Below, in pieces: positions 26,556 through 35,146 of a stretch of DNA of 46,562 nt. Position numbers and translations under genes: made by a program. Positions within the stretch are counted from its first letter, which is position 1, and the number at the start of each line of letters is the position of its first letter. The DNA comes from JANLTP01 sp031363055. Lineage in GTDB: Bacteria; Pseudomonadota; Gammaproteobacteria; Burkholderiales; Burkholderiaceae_E. Location: positions 1-46,562 of the forward strand of contig JANLTP010000011.1 of assembly GCA_031363055.1 (NCBI GenBank). Direction: 5' to 3'. The notes under the pieces are model-generated. The model was not told the DNA's origin, ran no database searches, and saw nothing but the letters and a program-made list of their open reading frames with translations.

Positions 26556-26559
<4 letters not shown>
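25483..26559 (+). CDS. glpT: Glycerol ABC importer ATPase GlpT
   Basis: A 358-residue ABC ATPase, the partner of GlpS (not the E. coli glycerol-3-phosphate antiporter of the same name). Walker A is GPSGCGKTT (41-49), the Q-loop QVFQFPVIYDTMTV, Walker B AILFDEPL, and the switch His is kept in YVTHDQVEA. The signature position reads LAADTQQKISLG in place of LSGGQ, so it cannot complete the partner's site in the usual way. A C-terminal regulatory OB region follows from about 240. The start at 25483 follows the GlpS stop by one base; the frame is open further upstream inside glpS without family sequence. Confidence 0.93.
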
Positions 26560-27438
<879 letters not shown>

Positions 27439-27446
<8 letters not shown>

Positions 27447-28251
27447 ATCGCGGTTTCAAAAGCGATCTGTGTTTCTGGTCGCATACCTGATCTTCACACT
27501 GCTGCCGATCTACTGGATGTTCAACATGTCGTTCAAGACGAACGAGGAGATTGTCGCCGGCTTCAGCTTGTTTCCCAAGCACTTCACCTGGGCGAACTAC
27601 GTCACCATTCTGACCGACCCGGCCTGGTATTCCGGCTACATCAACAGCCTCCTCTACGTCGCCATCAATACGGTTATTTCAGTCAGTGTTGCATTACCGG
27701 CGGCCTATGCCTTTTCGCGTTACCGTTTCCTCGGCGACAAACAGGTGTTCTTCTGGTTGCTGACCAATCGCATGACGCCGCCGGCCGTCTTTCTGCTGCC
27801 GTTCTTTCAGTTGTATTCGACGGTCGGCCTGATGGACACCCACATCGCAGTAGCGTTGGCACATCTGCTGTTCAACGTACCTCTGGCAGTCTGGATACTC
27901 GAAGGTTTCATGAGCGGTATTCCGAGGGAGATTGACGAAACTGCCTACATTGACGGCTATTCGTTTCCACGCTTTTTTGTGATGATCTTCCTGCCACTCA
28001 TCAAGGCCGGGGTCGGCGTTGCCGCGTTTTTCTGCTTCATGTTCAGTTGGGTGGAATTATTGCTGGCACGCACGCTGACCAGCGTCAACGCCAAACCGAT
28101 TGTTGCAACCATGACGCGAACGGTATCGGCCGCGGGTATGGATTGGGCGACGCTCGCGGCCGCGGGCGTGCTGACGATTGTGCCGGGTGCGGTCGTTATC
28201 TGGTTCGTTCGAAACTACATCGCAAAGGGTTTTGCGATGGGTCGAGTTTGA
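27439..28251 (+). CDS. glpQ: Glycerol ABC importer permease GlpQ
   Basis: A 270-residue second permease (not the E. coli phosphodiesterase called GlpQ). It is of the MalG/UgpE type: an N-terminal anchor helix, then NMSFKTNEEIVAGFSLFP, and the EAA loop EIDETAYIDGYSFPRFFVMIFLP near 160. With GlpP it forms the channel. The last helix ends in NYIAKGFAMGRV, normal for the family. The small membrane protein gene follows after ten bases with its own strong ribosome site. Confidence 0.94.
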
Positions 28252-28261
28252 GGAGCCGTCG

Positions 28262-28570
28262 ATGTTCGAGTGGATGGCCTGGACCTTGCCGGTGGCGATT
28301 TTCTTTTGTTGCATGGGTCTGATGTTGATCGGCATGACCTTCTGGGAAATCAAGTCGCCGACCTTGTTGCGTCGCGGCTGGCTGCCGATCGCGACCACCC
28401 GCGGCGACCGCCTGTTTATTGGTCTGCTAAGCGCAGCCTTCGTTAACTTGGGATTTGTCGGACTGAGTGGCAAGCTCGTTGAATTGTTTTCGCTCGAGGC
28501 GGAACCTTCGGTCTGGATCAGTTTCGTCCTGTCGATGATTCTCCTCGTGTTCATCATGCACAAGGGATAG
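28262..28570 (+). CDS. DUF2160-type small membrane protein (GlpU-like)
   Basis: A 102-residue, very hydrophobic protein with about three membrane helices (4-26, 50-70 and 82-100) and the conserved GMTFWEIKSPTLLRRGWLPI loop in between. I recognise it as the DUF2160 family, which occurs almost only in glycerol ABC operons; it corresponds to the gene called glpU in Rhizobium. Its role is unknown; an accessory to the importer is likely. GAGGAG nine bases before the ATG at 28262 sets the start. A stable stem-loop follows it before glpV. Confidence 0.85.
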   Translation: MFEWMAWTLPVAIFFCCMGLMLIGMTFWEIKSPTLLRRGWLPIATTRGDRLFIGLLSAAFVNLGFVGLSGKLVELFSLEAEPSVWISFVLSMILLVFIMHKG

Positions 28571-28586
28571 TCAGTCAGGTTCAACA

Positions 28587-28616
28587 GCGTCGGCCGGTCT
28601 TCCCTGGAGCCGACGC
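28587..28616 (+). other. Intercistronic stem-loop upstream of glpV
   Basis: GCGTCGGC and GCCGACGC form a perfect 8-base stem with a 14-base loop. There is no T run, so it is not a terminator. Such stems ahead of a binding-protein gene often protect the 5' end of the processed mRNA. Confidence 0.6.
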
Positions 28617-28654
28617 CTGAAATAGGACAGGGAATCTTCAAGAGGAGAACAGTC

Positions 28655-30385
28655 ATGAAATTGAACTATATGGCGCTAGCCGTGGCGATGGCCTGCGCAA
28701 GCTGGGGACCCGCCTCGGCGGACGAAGCCGCTGCAAAGCGCTGGATCGAGAGCGAATTCCAGCCCTCAACCCTGAGCAAAGATCAACAGACCGCCGAAAT
28801 GAAGTGGTTCATTGACGCGGCTCAAAAACTGATCGGCAAGGGCGTCAAGGAAATTTCCGTCGTGTCCGAAACCATCACCACGCATGAGTACGAATCGAAG
28901 ACGCTGGCCAAGGCCTTCGAGGAAATTACCGGCATCAAGGTCAAGCATGATCTGATCGGCGAAGGCGACGTGGTCGAGAAGCTGCAGACCTCGATGCAGT
29001 CCGGCAAGTCGATCTACGATGGCTGGATCAGTGACTCTGACCTCATCGGCACCCACTATCGCTATGGCAAGATCATGAACCTGACCGACTATATGGCCGG
29101 CACGGGCAAGGAATGGACCAATCCTGGTCTGGACCTGAAGGATTTCATTGGCACCAGCTTCACGACCGGACCTGACAAGAAGCTTTATCAATTGCCTGAC
29201 CAGCAGTTCGCGAACCTCTACTGGTTCCGGGCTGATCTGTTCGCACGCCAGGACTTGAAGGACAAGTTCAAAGCGAAGTTTGGCTACGACCTCGGCGTGC
29301 CACTTAACTGGAGCGCCTACGAAGATATCGCTGAATTCTTCACCAATGATGTCAAGACCATTGACGGCAAACCCATTTATGGTCATATGGATTACGGCAA
29401 AAAAGACCCATCACTGGGTTGGCGCTTTACCGACGCCTGGCTGTCGATGGCCGGTACCGCTGACATCGGCATTCCGAACGGCAAACCCGTCGACGAATGG
29501 GGCATACGGGCGTCAGCCGATGGTTGCCATCCGCAAGGCGCGTCAGTGTCTCGCGGTGGTGCCACCAACTCGCCGGCAGCCGTCTATGCGCTGACCAAAT
29601 ATGTCGATTGGATGAAGAAATATTCTCCCAAGGAAGCGATCGGCATGACCTTCGGCGAGGCCGGCCCGGTACCTGCTCAGGGACAAATTGCCCAGCAGAT
29701 TTTCTGGTACACCGCATTCACGGCGGACATGACCAAAAAAGGACTGCCCGTCGTCAATGAGGACGGCACACCGAAATGGCGCATGGCACCAGGCCCGAAC
29801 GGACCGTACTGGAAACAGGGCATGCAAAATGGCTATCAGGACGTCGGATCCTGGACCTTCTTCAAGGATCATGACGCCAATCGTACGGCCGCTGCCTGGC
29901 TCTACGCGCAGTTCGTGACGGCGAAGACTACCTCTCTGAAAAAGACCATTGTTGGCCTGACGCCGATTCGCGAGAGCGATATTCAGTCGAAGGCGATGAC
30001 CGATCTGGCGCCGAAACTCGGTGGGCTGGTGGAGTTCTATCGAAGCCCGGCACGCGTGGCATGGACACCGACCGGAACCAACGTGCCTGACTATCCAAAA
30101 CTGGCCCAACTCTGGTGGAAGAATGTAGCCGTTGCGGTGACCGGCGAAAAAACGCCGCAAGCCGCCATGGACAATCTAGCCGAGGAAATGGATCAGGTGA
30201 TGGCACGGCTCGAGCGTTCCGGCATGACCCGTTGTGCTCCGAAGCTCAATCCGAAGGGTGATCCCAACAAGTATCTGAGCGATAAAGCAGCCCCCTGGAA
30301 GAAGTTGGCGAATGAAAAGCCAAAGGGCGAGACCATTGCCTATGACACTTTGCTGAACGCTTGGAAAAGCGGCAAGGCGCGGTAA
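28655..30385 (+). CDS. glpV: Glycerol ABC importer periplasmic binding protein GlpV
   Basis: A 576-residue periplasmic binding protein with a clear signal peptide (a hydrophobic core then GPASADEA, cleavage after about residue 22). The length is that of the large GlpV binding proteins, well above the 400-430 residues of UgpB-like ones. Domain marks include VSETITTHEYESKTLAKAFE, YQLPDQQFANLYWFR and GATNSPAAVYALTKYVDWM. It captures glycerol (or a close polyol) and delivers it to GlpPQ. The ribosome site AAGAGGAG is strong. Stem-loops lie on both sides of the gene, which suggests it is made in excess over the membrane parts. Confidence 0.92.
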   Translation: MKLNYMALAVAMACASWGPASADEAAAKRWIESEFQPSTLSKDQQTAEMKWFIDAAQKLIGKGVKEISVVSETITTHEYESKTLAKAFEEITGIKVKHDLIGEGDVVEKLQTSMQSGKSIYDGWISDSDLIGTHYRYGKIMNLTDYMAGTGKEWTNPGLDLKDFIGTSFTTGPDKKLYQLPDQQFANLYWFRADLFARQDLKDKFKAKFGYDLGVPLNWSAYEDIAEFFTNDVKTIDGKPIYGHMDYGKKDPSLGWRFTDAWLSMAGTADIGIPNGKPVDEWGIRASADGCHPQGASVSRGGATNSPAAVYALTKYVDWMKKYSPKEAIGMTFGEAGPVPAQGQIAQQIFWYTAFTADMTKKGLPVVNEDGTPKWRMAPGPNGPYWKQGMQNGYQDVGSWTFFKDHDANRTAAAWLYAQFVTAKTTSLKKTIVGLTPIRESDIQSKAMTDLAPKLGGLVEFYRSPARVAWTPTGTNVPDYPKLAQLWWKNVAVAVTGEKTPQAAMDNLAEEMDQVMARLERSGMTRCAPKLNPKGDPNKYLSDKAAPWKKLANEKPKGETIAYDTLLNAWKSGKAR

Positions 30386-30421
30386 TTGCATTAGCTTTCT
30401 CTCAACGTTGAGCAGAAAGTC

Positions 30422-30454
30422 GGCCGTGTGTGCCTGAACGCCGCACGGCCTTTT
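30422..30454 (+). terminator. Intrinsic terminator between glpV and glpD
   Basis: GGCCGTG (30422-30428) pairs with CACGGCC (30444-30450), followed by TTTT. The T run is short, so partial read-through into glpD, which starts only 18 bases later, is likely. Just upstream at 30395-30419 is a second inverted repeat, CTTTCT ... AGAAAG, around the palindrome TCAACGTTGA. Confidence 0.65.
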
Positions 30455-30471
30455 CGTAGGCCGATGTATCA

Positions 30472-32082
30472 ATGTCTTCGCAACAAGGCGCCCTGTTGAC
30501 CGATCGACGCGTTCTGCTCAGCCATCTGGCAGTCGGCAAGCGCTATGACATCGCGGTGGTTGGCGGCGGCGCAACCGGACTGGGGATTGCGCTGGATGCG
30601 GCTGCACGCGGATTCAGCGTGGTGCTTTTGGAGTCGCATGACTTCGCCAAAGGAACGTCGTCACGGGCCACCAAGCTATTGCACGGCGGCGTTCGTTACC
30701 TGGCCCAAGGCAATTTTTCGTTAGTCGCCGAAGCGTTGCGCGAGCGCACGCTGCTATTAAAAAATGCACCGCACCTGGCGCAGGCCATGCCCTTTGTCAT
30801 GCCCTCCTATCGTTGGTGGGAAACACCGTTTTACGGTGCCGGCTTGAAGATTTATGACGTGCTCGCGGGCAAGGCGGGCTTGGGCAAGACCGAGTTTCTC
30901 GATCGCCAGGAAATTCTGAGCCTGCTGCCAGGCGCCAAATCGGACGGATTGCGCGGCGGCGTCAAATATTGGGATGGCCAATTCAATGACGCCCGTCTGG
31001 CGCTGGCGCTGGCGCGAACCGCTGCCGCGCAGGGCGCGCTATTGTTGAACTATTGCAACGTAAGGCGCTTGCTCTACGATGCAGATCGAGTCGCAGGCCT
31101 GGTATGCCAGGATACCGAGACCGGAATGGATTTTCGGATCAGTGCCAGTTGCGTCATCAACGCGACCGGTGTCTGGGTTGATGATTTGCGACAGCTCGAC
31201 GGTGAACCCAGAGCCGGTTACAAAGGCAAGAAGGTTGAACCGATTGTCGCGCCGAGCCAGGGCGTCCACCTGGTTGTCGATCGCGAGTTCCTGAATTCTG
31301 ACGCAGCGCTGATGGTCCCCAAAACGCAAGACGGCCGCGTACTGTTCGCTGTGCCCTGGCTGGGCAAGTTGATATTGGGAACTACCGATACAGCACGTCA
31401 GGACACCGCCCGAGAGCCGCAAGCGTTTCAAGCAGAGTTCGACTTTATCTTGCAAGAGTCGGCCCGCTACTTACAGCGTGCACCGACTCGCGCCGACGTC
31501 AAGAGCGTTTGGGTTGGATTGCGGCCGCTGGTCAAACCGCCCGATGACGCCATCGAGAGCACCAAGAGCTTGAGCCGAGAACACACCATTCTCGTCAGCA
31601 GAAGCGGACTGGTCACCGTCACCGGCGGTAAGTGGACCACCTATCGTGCGATGGCTGAAGATGTCATGGAACGTGTTTTCGATCGCGCGCTGTTGCGACC
31701 GGCGCCGGCCGGCGTCACTCGTCATCTGATACTCATCGGGGGCGATATCGATCATTCCCCAAAGGCCGCCCTGCGAACCCATCGGATCAGCGACCCGGCC
31801 GGAATGCACTCATACGGTTCGGAACAAACGCTGGTTGGGTCGCTGCCTGGCGCGACACGCGAGCTCGCGCCCGGATTGACCGAAGCGATGGTGCGATTCG
31901 CCGCCCGATATGAGTACGCAAGAACCGTTGAGGACGTGCTCGCACGCCGCTCTCGCCTGCTGTTTCTGGACGCGCGTTTAGCCAGGTCACTGGCTCAGCC
32001 GGTCGCAACACTATTGCGCGAGGAAATCGGTGTTGATCCCGGCTTGCCGGCATTCCTGGAATTAGCGGATCGTTATTGCTGA
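30472..32082 (+). CDS. glpD: Aerobic glycerol-3-phosphate dehydrogenase
   Basis: A 536-residue FAD enzyme that oxidises glycerol 3-phosphate to dihydroxyacetone phosphate at the inner membrane and passes electrons to quinone. The FAD-binding fold starts DIAVVGGGATGLGIALDAAARG (GGGATG at 31-36), followed by GTSSRATKLLHGGVRYL; ATGVWVDDLR and TGGKWTTYR are also present. The C-terminal domain of about 130 residues is complete. It is the only catabolic enzyme of the locus; no glycerol kinase is seen here. It is probably reached by read-through from the importer operon. The palindromic repeat follows 13 bases after the stop. Confidence 0.95.
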   Translation: MSSQQGALLTDRRVLLSHLAVGKRYDIAVVGGGATGLGIALDAAARGFSVVLLESHDFAKGTSSRATKLLHGGVRYLAQGNFSLVAEALRERTLLLKNAPHLAQAMPFVMPSYRWWETPFYGAGLKIYDVLAGKAGLGKTEFLDRQEILSLLPGAKSDGLRGGVKYWDGQFNDARLALALARTAAAQGALLLNYCNVRRLLYDADRVAGLVCQDTETGMDFRISASCVINATGVWVDDLRQLDGEPRAGYKGKKVEPIVAPSQGVHLVVDREFLNSDAALMVPKTQDGRVLFAVPWLGKLILGTTDTARQDTAREPQAFQAEFDFILQESARYLQRAPTRADVKSVWVGLRPLVKPPDDAIESTKSLSREHTILVSRSGLVTVTGGKWTTYRAMAEDVMERVFDRALLRPAPAGVTRHLILIGGDIDHSPKAALRTHRISDPAGMHSYGSEQTLVGSLPGATRELAPGLTEAMVRFAARYEYARTVEDVLARRSRLLFLDARLARSLAQPVATLLREEIGVDPGLPAFLELADRYC

Positions 32083-32095
32083 TTTTAAGCGCTAG

Positions 32096-32203
32096 CCTGT
32101 AGCGGACTGGTGCGAATACCTACGCGAATGTCATCCGCATCGGCCTTTTCGGCCGACGCTCCTTCTTGATTTCGCTGCGGCATTCACACCAGTCCGCTAC
32201 AGG
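32096..32203. repeat. 108-bp palindromic dispersed repeat, copy 2
   Basis: It has the same length and layout as copy 1 at 23316. The 25-base end arms (32096-32120 and 32179-32203) contain a perfect 17-base pair run at the tips. The inner TCGGCC-N5-GGCCGA hairpin is identical in the two copies. Sixteen of 108 positions differ between copies. It lies between convergent glpD and the dienelactone-hydrolase gene, a position like that of copy 1, and may end transcription from both sides. Confidence 0.92.
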
Positions 32204-32288
32204 CTGACACCGAGCTGGGTTTAGGTTTTCCGTATGCCGTCAGCGGTGCCTGATATTGAGGTGCACTTTGCGCGGTACTTGATAAACG

Positions 32289-33182
32289 CTAGCGAAACGC
32301 GCGGGCCGCCCGTTGCATGGAATCCACAGTAGCCGCACGATTGCCGGCGACCGATTGCCTTTCCTTACCGGGATCATCGAAATTGTGGGTGGCGCCGTCG
32401 TACCAGACCACCTCGATGGGCGCGCCTCGCTGGTGTGCTCGCTCGAGTACGGTTCGGCAGATGTTCGGCGATACCTCTTCGTCATCCGAACCGAGAAACA
32501 CGGTTAACGGCGCGCTGCTGGTGTAGCGCTGTTGATCGATAAGTGCGCGCGGGCCGCAGCCAGGATAAAACGCAAGTGCGGCGTGATAGACCGAATCATT
32601 CCGATTCGGCGCGCGCGATTGTTCAAGCATGACGTTCAGCACCGTACTCGCACCGTTCGACCATCCTTGAAGAAAGACCCGCTGAATATCCACCTCGGGA
32701 AGGCTGCGCAAAAACTTCAACGCATCCAAGGCATCGATTGGACGCACAGTGCGTTCGTTGACGTTGTCGCGCTCCGCGTCGTCGTGTGTGCCCTGTCCGA
32801 ATCCGTGCGCTTTGCCGCGCGGCCCGAAGCTGTCGACGTGCAGCGCAAGGAAACCGCGTGCCGCCCAGAACTCGCCCCATTGCACATGGCGCCTCGACAA
32901 GGTTGCCGCACCACAGGCAGATGCTACTGACCGCGCCACTCCCGTACATTGTGTGTTTACGTTCGAGGAGTAAGGGCCTGCACGACCATGCATCATGACT
33001 ACGGCCGGATGCGGGCCAGCGCCGTTCGGTGCGAACACATAAGCGACAAGTCCTGTTTTGCCATCGGCACTCGGAAAATAAACCGTGCGCGGCGCCGCGA
33101 CCGTCTGGGTGGCAACGAACACGCAGAACGAACTCAGAACTCGAATCACTGACAACCAGAATATCGACATCGGTCTACTCAT
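32289..33182 (-). CDS. Exported dienelactone-hydrolase-family alpha/beta hydrolase
   Basis: A protein of about 297 residues with an N-terminal signal peptide (ends near ATQTVAAPR) and an alpha/beta hydrolase fold. The oxyanion strand is AVVMMHGRAG, the nucleophile is the Ser of LQGWSNGAS (the usual Cys of true dienelactone hydrolase is replaced by Ser), an acidic residue lies in VFLGSDDEEVSP, and the His is in ATHNFDDPG. Members act on esters, but the substrate is unknown. An insertion rich in Cys (NTQCTGVARSVASACG) follows the oxyanion loop and may carry disulfides. The start is between Met at 33182 and 33170. Confidence 0.8.
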   Translation of the reverse strand: MSRPMSIFWLSVIRVLSSFCVFVATQTVAAPRTVYFPSADGKTGLVAYVFAPNGAGPHPAVVMMHGRAGPYSSNVNTQCTGVARSVASACGAATLSRRHVQWGEFWAARGFLALHVDSFGPRGKAHGFGQGTHDDAERDNVNERTVRPIDALDALKFLRSLPEVDIQRVFLQGWSNGASTVLNVMLEQSRAPNRNDSVYHAALAFYPGCGPRALIDQQRYTSSAPLTVFLGSDDEEVSPNICRTVLERAHQRGAPIEVVWYDGATHNFDDPGKERQSVAGNRAATVDSMQRAARAFR

Positions 33183-33350
33183 TGACGGAACTGGCAGGGG
33201 CACCGGCAATGATATCGCCAGCAGTTAATGTATACCAAGCCGCGCTACTCAAAACAGCTCGTTGCTATTAATTCACGTGTTTCTTGTGGCTGCGAGGCGC
33301 CGCCGTTTTCCTATTAAAATTGCATTCTGGCTGGAACGACGGAGAACGTC

Positions 33351-33584
33351 TTGACTGACCCTGTTGAACCCTTGATCTGCGATTTGCTAGAGTGGATTGG
33401 ACCGCAAGCGTGCAAATATTCAGAAGTGCTGGAGGCTTGGCGCACGTCATGCCCCCAGCTTCCGGTATGGGAAGAAGCCAACGCACGAGGCTTTATTCAG
33501 CGCTCGCATGAACCAGGGCAGGAGGCCACCGTTTGCGTCAGTGACGCCGGCCACACCCATCTACAGGCTCAGCGAAAACACTAA
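33351..33584 (+). CDS. Small unknown soluble protein
   Basis: A 77-residue frame starting at TTG with GGAG six bases upstream. It reads DLLEWIGPQACKYSEVLEAWRTSC, then LPVWEEANARGFI and a short C-terminal beta part. This pattern resembles small one-domain proteins with a helix-turn-helix-like look that occur in many proteobacteria, without an assigned function. No membrane segment is present. It stands alone between two minus-strand genes. Confidence 0.6.
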   Translation: MTDPVEPLICDLLEWIGPQACKYSEVLEAWRTSCPQLPVWEEANARGFIQRSHEPGQEATVCVSDAGHTHLQAQRKH

Positions 33585-33845
33585 CGTGTCTGATGTACGA
33601 GTCAGAACAGCCTCTGCCAGAGTTCGCGCGCGAAAGTTGCCGCGCGAGTCTAGAACGCTGCACTTCTCTCTACCCCGAACCTGCACACCGGTGCCAGATC
33701 AGGTCGGCAGGGTGGTTGGCGTCGCGAAATAAAGGCGGAGCCTTGGCCGCCAGGCCAAGGTGGGGGACATTCGCGGAGCCAGGCGCCCCGTCGGCCTGAT
33801 CCCATCAGGAACTAAATAAGGAGCCACAAATGTCTCAAACGCCAA
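33585..33845. other. Gap downstream of dnaJ without a supported gene
   Basis: No convincing coding frame is seen. It holds a perfect hairpin CCTTGGCC-N4-GGCCAAGG at 33741-33760 without a T run on either side, and three GGAGCC words. At its end a strong ribosome site, AAGGAG, precedes an ATG at 33830 that leads to only 11 codons and overlaps the end of dnaJ. Confidence 0.5.
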
Positions 33846-34967
33846 TCACTGAAAGAACTCCTTAACCCGATCCATCCACGATCGAGTGTTCGGGCTATGC
33901 CGTGCCTCCCGCAGAGTCAGATCAAGCTCCTTCATCAACTGCTTCTGTCTATCGGTCAGCCGCACCGGCGTCTCAACCTGAATGCGCGCATAAAGATCAC
34001 CCGGGTAGGCACTGCGAATACCTTTGATACCCTTGCCGCGCAACCGGAATGTCTTTCCAGGCTGAGTTCCCTCAGGCAACTCGATCTCGGCACTGCCCGA
34101 CAGCGTCGGCACCTGAATCGTGCCGCCCAAAGCGGCGGTTGTCATCGAGATCGGAATCTCGCAATTCAGATCATCGCCATCGCGCTCGAAGACGGTGTGT
34201 TTCTTCAGATGAATTTCAACATACAGATCGCCGGCCGGACCGCCATTGATACCCGGCTCACCGTTGCCGGTCAGTCGGATGCGCATGCCTTCATCAATAC
34301 CGGCCGGAATCTTGACTTCGAGCGTTTTGTTGCGTTTGATGCGACCGGCGCCCTCACAAGTCAGGCAAGGCTCGGCAATCACTTTGCCGGAGCCGTGGCA
34401 GTTGCGGCAGGTTTGCTGGATCGAGAAGAATCCTTGTTGGACGCGCTCGGAACCTTGACCCTGGCAGGTGGCACAGACCCTTGGCTTGGTACCGGCTTTG
34501 GCACCGGATCCTTTGCAGGTGTCACAGGAGTCCCAACTCGGAATGCGGATCTCGGTGGCATAACCGGCGGCCGCTTGCTCAAGGGAGACTTCCATCGCGT
34601 AGCGAAGATCGCCGCCGCGATAGACGTTGCTGCGCGCACCGCGCCCGCCCTGCTGCTGGCCGAAAATATCGCCGAAAATATCGCCGAAGACATCGGCAAA
34701 ACCGCCAGGCCCACCCGCGCTACCGCCGCCGCCGGCGTTCGGATCAACACCGGCATGCCCGAAGCGATCGTAAAGATCGCGTTTCTTGGCGTCGGTCAGC
34801 ATCTCGTAGGCCTCTTTGGCCTCTTTGAATTTTTCTTCCGACTCCTTGTTGTCCGGATTGCGGTCCGGGTGATACTTCATCGCCAATTTTCGATAGGCTT
34901 TTTTAAGCTCATCTTCACTGGCGTTTTTGGCTACACCGAGCACACTGTAAAAGTCACGTTTAGCCAT
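33846..34967 (-). CDS. dnaJ: Chaperone DnaJ
   Basis: A 373-residue type I DnaJ. J-domain at 1-70 with HPD at 33-35, a Gly/Phe-rich linker at about 72-115, four CxxCxGxG zinc repeats (CDTCKGSG, CATCQGQG, CRNCHGSG, CLTCEGAG) between about 147 and 210, and the substrate-binding C-terminal domains. It delivers unfolded clients to DnaK and stimulates its ATPase. It follows dnaK on the same strand after 169 bases that hold a strong hairpin and a repeated C-rich tract, so part of its expression may be independent of dnaK. Confidence 0.97.
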   Translation of the reverse strand: MAKRDFYSVLGVAKNASEDELKKAYRKLAMKYHPDRNPDNKESEEKFKEAKEAYEMLTDAKKRDLYDRFGHAGVDPNAGGGGSAGGPGGFADVFGDIFGDIFGQQQGGRGARSNVYRGGDLRYAMEVSLEQAAAGYATEIRIPSWDSCDTCKGSGAKAGTKPRVCATCQGQGSERVQQGFFSIQQTCRNCHGSGKVIAEPCLTCEGAGRIKRNKTLEVKIPAGIDEGMRIRLTGNGEPGINGGPAGDLYVEIHLKKHTVFERDGDDLNCEIPISMTTAALGGTIQVPTLSGSAEIELPEGTQPGKTFRLRGKGIKGIRSAYPGDLYARIQVETPVRLTDRQKQLMKELDLTLREARHSPNTRSWMDRVKEFFQ

Positions 34968-34993
34968 CTTGATCTTCTGGGTCTTTTATTTTC

Positions 34994-35023
34994 GGGGTCT
35001 GGGTCTGGGTCGGGGTATGGGTA
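34994..35023. repeat. G-rich hexamer-like repeat with G-quadruplex potential
   Basis: On the plus strand five runs of three or four G occur in 30 bases: GGGG-TCT-GGG-TCT-GGG-TC-GGGG-TAT-GGG. Spacers are two or three bases, which meets the usual G-quadruplex pattern. It lies on the template strand 27 bases before the dnaJ start, and the mRNA carries the C-rich complement. Confidence 0.65.
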
Positions 35024-35072
35024 TAACAGCAAGCTTGAAATCAATGCGCATCAAACGACACAACCGCGACTG

Positions 35073-35146
35073 AAAAAACTCAGGCGCGGTTGTGCTAGCA
35101 CGGTCAATTTCACCGTGCTCAATAAACGCTTCGGACTCAACCGCGC
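35073..35146 (-). terminator. Nested hairpin with T run after dnaK
   Basis: Read on the minus strand, GCGCGGTTG overlapping the dnaK stop pairs with CAACCGCGC 45 bases later, enclosing a second perfect stem AGCACGGT/ACCGTGCT (35097-35119). The outer stem is followed by CTGAG and six T (35073-35078). It would end or reduce transcription between dnaK and dnaJ. Confidence 0.7.

Noticed and set aside
33741..33760. Hairpin CCTTGGCC-N4-GGCCAAGG as terminator of dnaJ
   Set aside because: No T run follows on either strand and it is about 90 bases past the stop.
33830..33865. 11-codon frame with a strong ribosome site (MSQTPITERTP)
   Set aside because: Too short to support as a gene and overlaps the end of dnaJ; could be a truncated gene start but nothing else backs it.
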